Below are positions 5,139 to 7,170 of a stretch of 7,170 nucleotides of DNA, piece by piece. This stretch comes from Clostridiales bacterium (GTDB taxonomy: Bacteria > Bacillota > Clostridia > Lachnospirales > Lachnospiraceae): the NCBI GenBank assembly GCA_019418195.1, contig DYCJ01000131.1, positions 1 to 7,170 on the forward strand, read 5' to 3'. Below the pieces are notes generated by a model. That model made no database searches, was not told where the DNA came from, and saw only the letters and a list, made by a program, of their open reading frames with translations. The position numbers and the translations under genes are program-made. How positions within the stretch are numbered: position 1 is the stretch's first letter; each line of letters starts with the position of its first letter.

Positions 5139-6413
5139 ATGGACTATACTGTTTCAAAAGAACTTGCACAGTTTCTGGAAGGCAGCCCGTCCTGCTTCCA
5201 CGCAGTAGAAAATATGAAAAAGCCCCTGCTAAATGAAAATTTTGTAGAATTGCAGGAAAATCAGAAATGGCACATACAGCCCGGCGGCAGATATTTCGTC
5301 ACACGCAACGGGTCTTCTCTTATCGCTTTCACGATTCCCCAACACGGATTTAAAGGCATGCGCATCATGGCAAGCCACGGGGATTCTCCGACTTTCAAGA
5401 TAAAAGAAAATCCTGAACTGGAGACAGACGGGCACTATATCCGCCTTAATGTGGAACGCTACGGCGGCATGCTGTGCGCTCCATGGTTTGACCGCCCGCT
5501 CTCCGTGGCCGGCCGCGTGATCATCAAAGATCCGTCTTCCGGTTCATTTATATCGAAGCTGGTAAATATCGACCGCGACCTCGTCCTGATCCCGAACCTT
5601 GCCATCCACATGAACCGGGAGGCGAACAACGGCTACAAGTACAACGCCCAGAAAGACATGCTTCCTCTGTACGGTGATCTGGCGGCAAAAGGCACGTTCA
5701 TGCAAACCATCGCAGAAGCTGCCGGCGCAGCGGAAAGCGATATCCTCGGCCACGACCTCTTCCTTTATAACAGGGAAAAGGCAAGCATCTGGGGCGCTTC
5801 CGGAGAATTCATCTCCTGCGGCAGACTGGATGACCTGCAGTGTGCATTTGCTTCGCTCAAAGGATTCCTTACCGGAGACAGACAGGAATATATGGCCGTC
5901 CACTGCGTCCTCGACAACGAAGAAGTGGGTAGCGTCACAAAGCAGGGTGCTGCTTCCACATTCCTCTACGATACCCTGACACGAGTCCACGACTGCCTCG
6001 GCCTTACCCGCGAAGACTATCTGATCCACCTCGCTGACAGCCTGATGATTTCCGCGGACAATGCACATGCCGTCCATCCGAATCACACAGAAAAGGCCGA
6101 CCCTTCGAACCGGCCTTACATAAACGAGGGGATCGTTATCAAATTTAATGCGAATCAGAAGTACTGCACGGACGGGGTTTCTTCCGCTATATTCCGGGAC
6201 ATCTGCCGGACCGCGGACGTGCCGGTCCAGACATTCGTCAACCGGTCGGACATGGCAGGGGGCTCCACGCTGGGTAATATATCAAATACGCAGGTGGCAC
6301 TCAATACCGTGGATATCGGACTGCCGCAGCTCGCCATGCATTCGCCGTATGAGACAGCCGGCGTAAAAGATACAGAATATCTGATCCGGGCGGCGAGAGA
6401 ATTTTTCCGGTAG
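5139..6413 (+). CDS. apeB: M18-family aminopeptidase (aspartyl-type, zinc-dependent)
   Basis: A complete 424-residue cytosolic enzyme, the usual length for bacterial M18 proteins, with no signal peptide or membrane segment. The full M18 metal centre can be read: His80 in ASHGDSP, the bridging Asp231 in GRLDDL, catalytic Glu261 and ligand Glu262 in DNEEVGS, Asp307 in SADNAHAVHPN, and His401 in AMHSPYE. The N-terminal region carries the family's substrate-pocket sequences, such as SPSCFHAVEN (16-25) and the glycine-rich GGMLCAPWFDRPLSVAGRV near 109-127. Known: M18 enzymes form large dodecameric or similar assemblies and remove N-terminal residues, acidic ones preferred in the aspartyl aminopeptidases. 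Role: intracellular peptide turnover. Single-gene unit with its own promoter and terminator, divergent from the two-component system, with no evident functional link to it. Family call very sure; specificity for Asp/Glu is inferred. Confidence 0.97.
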   Translation: MDYTVSKELAQFLEGSPSCFHAVENMKKPLLNENFVELQENQKWHIQPGGRYFVTRNGSSLIAFTIPQHGFKGMRIMASHGDSPTFKIKENPELETDGHYIRLNVERYGGMLCAPWFDRPLSVAGRVIIKDPSSGSFISKLVNIDRDLVLIPNLAIHMNREANNGYKYNAQKDMLPLYGDLAAKGTFMQTIAEAAGAAESDILGHDLFLYNREKASIWGASGEFISCGRLDDLQCAFASLKGFLTGDRQEYMAVHCVLDNEEVGSVTKQGAASTFLYDTLTRVHDCLGLTREDYLIHLADSLMISADNAHAVHPNHTEKADPSNRPYINEGIVIKFNANQKYCTDGVSSAIFRDICRTADVPVQTFVNRSDMAGGSTLGNISNTQVALNTVDIGLPQLAMHSPYETAGVKDTEYLIRAAREFFR

Positions 6414-6437
6414 TTGCAGAGTACTTCTCATATATAA

Positions 6438-6471
6438 GGCAGGTAATCCCGCGGACTACCTGCCATTTTTT
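6438..6471 (+). terminator. Rho-independent terminator of the aminopeptidase gene
   Basis: The 8-bp stem GGCAGGTA/TACCTGCC (6438-6445 with 6457-6464) encloses an 11-base loop that can itself form TCC/GGA. It is followed by A and six T (6466-6471). It starts 24 bases after the stop codon. Read on the minus strand the tail is only TTATATAT, so it would end the opposing pseudogene poorly. Confidence 0.88.
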
Positions 6472-7170
6472 ACTTCCTGCCTTTGAATATCCTTCCGCAG
6501 AATTCTTTACATCTGCACCGGATAGACTGTTTCATCACACGGAAGATTCCCCACATTCCGGATTCAACATCCCATCCGAAACTTCCCGAACGGTACAGAT
6601 AATCCCCCGGCATGCAGCTCCGTCTTTCAGTTCCATATCAAAGCGGTTCCCAATACTGATCCCGCCCTGGATCGGGATTTTCCGGGATAAAGCGTCCTCC
6701 GGCTGTTCCCGCCACAAATGGCCATGGACCACCAGCGATACATTTCTCGGCTTATCCGCAGGCATCATGGTCCGGAAGATCACCCGGTCGCCTGAATATG
6801 CCTTGTATACAGGTGTAGCCGGATCACCGTGAACTCTGCTGCTGTCCGCACCAGATTTCCCTGAGCATCCAGAATCCGAATTCCATTCTGAATGAACAGT
6901 ACATACTCCCGGAAAGTCTCAGTTCCCGGTCCGCTTTCCACAGATACCGCTTGCTCTCGCCGGGCCCGACTGTCTGCTCTTTCGGATTGTATCCCACATT
7001 GATCCCCGAATCATTGACCGGATCATATTTCAGGAACTGGGGATTCAGAGAAACCCGGTTCGACGGCTTATGCTTCATCTCAAGGGGCACGGTCGGATAA
7101 TCAAAATAAGGAACCGGGCGGTCCGGATCCCAGAGGTTGTGCAGCGTAACCTCGATCCAGTCTCCCACAT
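6470..7170 (-). pseudogene. Decayed multicopper oxidase, C-terminal part (frameshifts and internal deletions; runs past right edge)
   Basis: Read on the minus strand, four segments in shifted frames spell one protein in order. Segment A (7168 to about 6923) has GDWIEVTLHNL, YFDYPTVPLEMKHKPSNRVS and VGYNPKEQTVGPGESKRYLW. Segment B (about 6920-6850) has ETFREYVLFIQNGIRILDA. Segment C (about 6834-6610) has VHGDPATPVYKAYSGDRV, MMPADKPRNVSLVVHGHLW and REQPEDALSRKIPIQGGIS. Segment D (about 6605-6470) has GDYLYRSGSFGWDVESGMW and GIFRV, ending at TAA 6472-6470. These match, from memory, large MnxG/CotA-like multicopper oxidases. Full-length relatives have extra sequence between A and B, including a His-rich copper-binding stretch, and between B and C; both are missing here. 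The third break is a one-base-type slip in a CCGGGGG run near 6603-6610. With three breaks no active oxidase can be made. The start and any promoter lie outside the window. Confidence 0.8.

Noticed and set aside
5544..6086. A 180-codon minus-strand open frame
   Set aside because: It lies wholly opposite the aminopeptidase gene, whose catalytic motifs are all intact. It is an antisense shadow of coding sequence with no ribosome site or family resemblance.
6535..7168. Two separate small genes (6783-6535 and 7168-6824) as real short proteins
   Set aside because: Both are in-order fragments of one multicopper oxidase. The tails after each break are out-of-frame translation, while the true continuation is found in neighbouring frames.
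6470..7170. Mobile element as the cause of the oxidase disruption
   Set aside because: No transposase, terminal inverted repeat or target duplication is visible within the window; the lesions look like small deletions and slips.

Overview
The window looks like chromosomal DNA of an anaerobic gut Firmicute, most likely family Lachnospiraceae (Clostridia). This is inferred from mid-range GC, strong AGGAGG-type ribosome binding sites, an OmpR-type two-component system with a PepSY lipoprotein, a tRNA-Cys lacking an encoded CCA, and an M18 aminopeptidase. No species can be named from sequence alone. I see no insertion sequence, phage gene, CRISPR array or rRNA.

Layout, left to right. Positions 1-1713 hold a three-gene operon on the minus strand, transcribed toward the left edge: a DUF5058-like membrane protein (1713-991), a second polytopic membrane protein (970-278), and the N-terminal 87 codons of a membrane-anchored M20 metallohydrolase (261 to beyond position 1). 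Gaps of 20 and 16 bases and a strong Shine-Dalgarno before each gene argue for co-expression. The two membrane proteins look like partner subunits of an uncharacterised permease serving the hydrolase. Positions 1714-1938 hold a possible promoter for that operon and the terminator of the tRNA. A tRNA-Cys(GCA) gene lies on the minus strand at 2010-1939, with a near-consensus promoter (2071-2043) packed against the terminator of the next gene (2102-2073).

Positions 2123-4993 hold a sensory module, all on the minus strand: an OmpR-family response regulator (4993-4319), its histidine kinase (4296-2899) and a lipoprotein with two PepSY domains (2788-2123). The lipoprotein has its own promoter, in which two copies of a 9-base direct repeat spaced 11 bases apart cover the -35 region. 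This is the usual geometry of an OmpR-family operator, so the lipoprotein is probably a regulon member and possibly a feedback partner of the kinase.

From a divergent promoter region (about 5018-5094), a complete M18 aspartyl-type aminopeptidase (5139-6413) runs rightward and ends in a clear terminator (6438-6471). Positions 6470-7170 on the minus strand hold the decayed C-terminal part of a large multicopper oxidase. It is recognisable as four segments in shifted frames, with apparent internal deletions, and is called a pseudogene.

The items most worth following up are the M20/DUF5058/partner operon, the 11-bp operator repeat in front of the double-PepSY lipoprotein, and the multicopper oxidase wreck.
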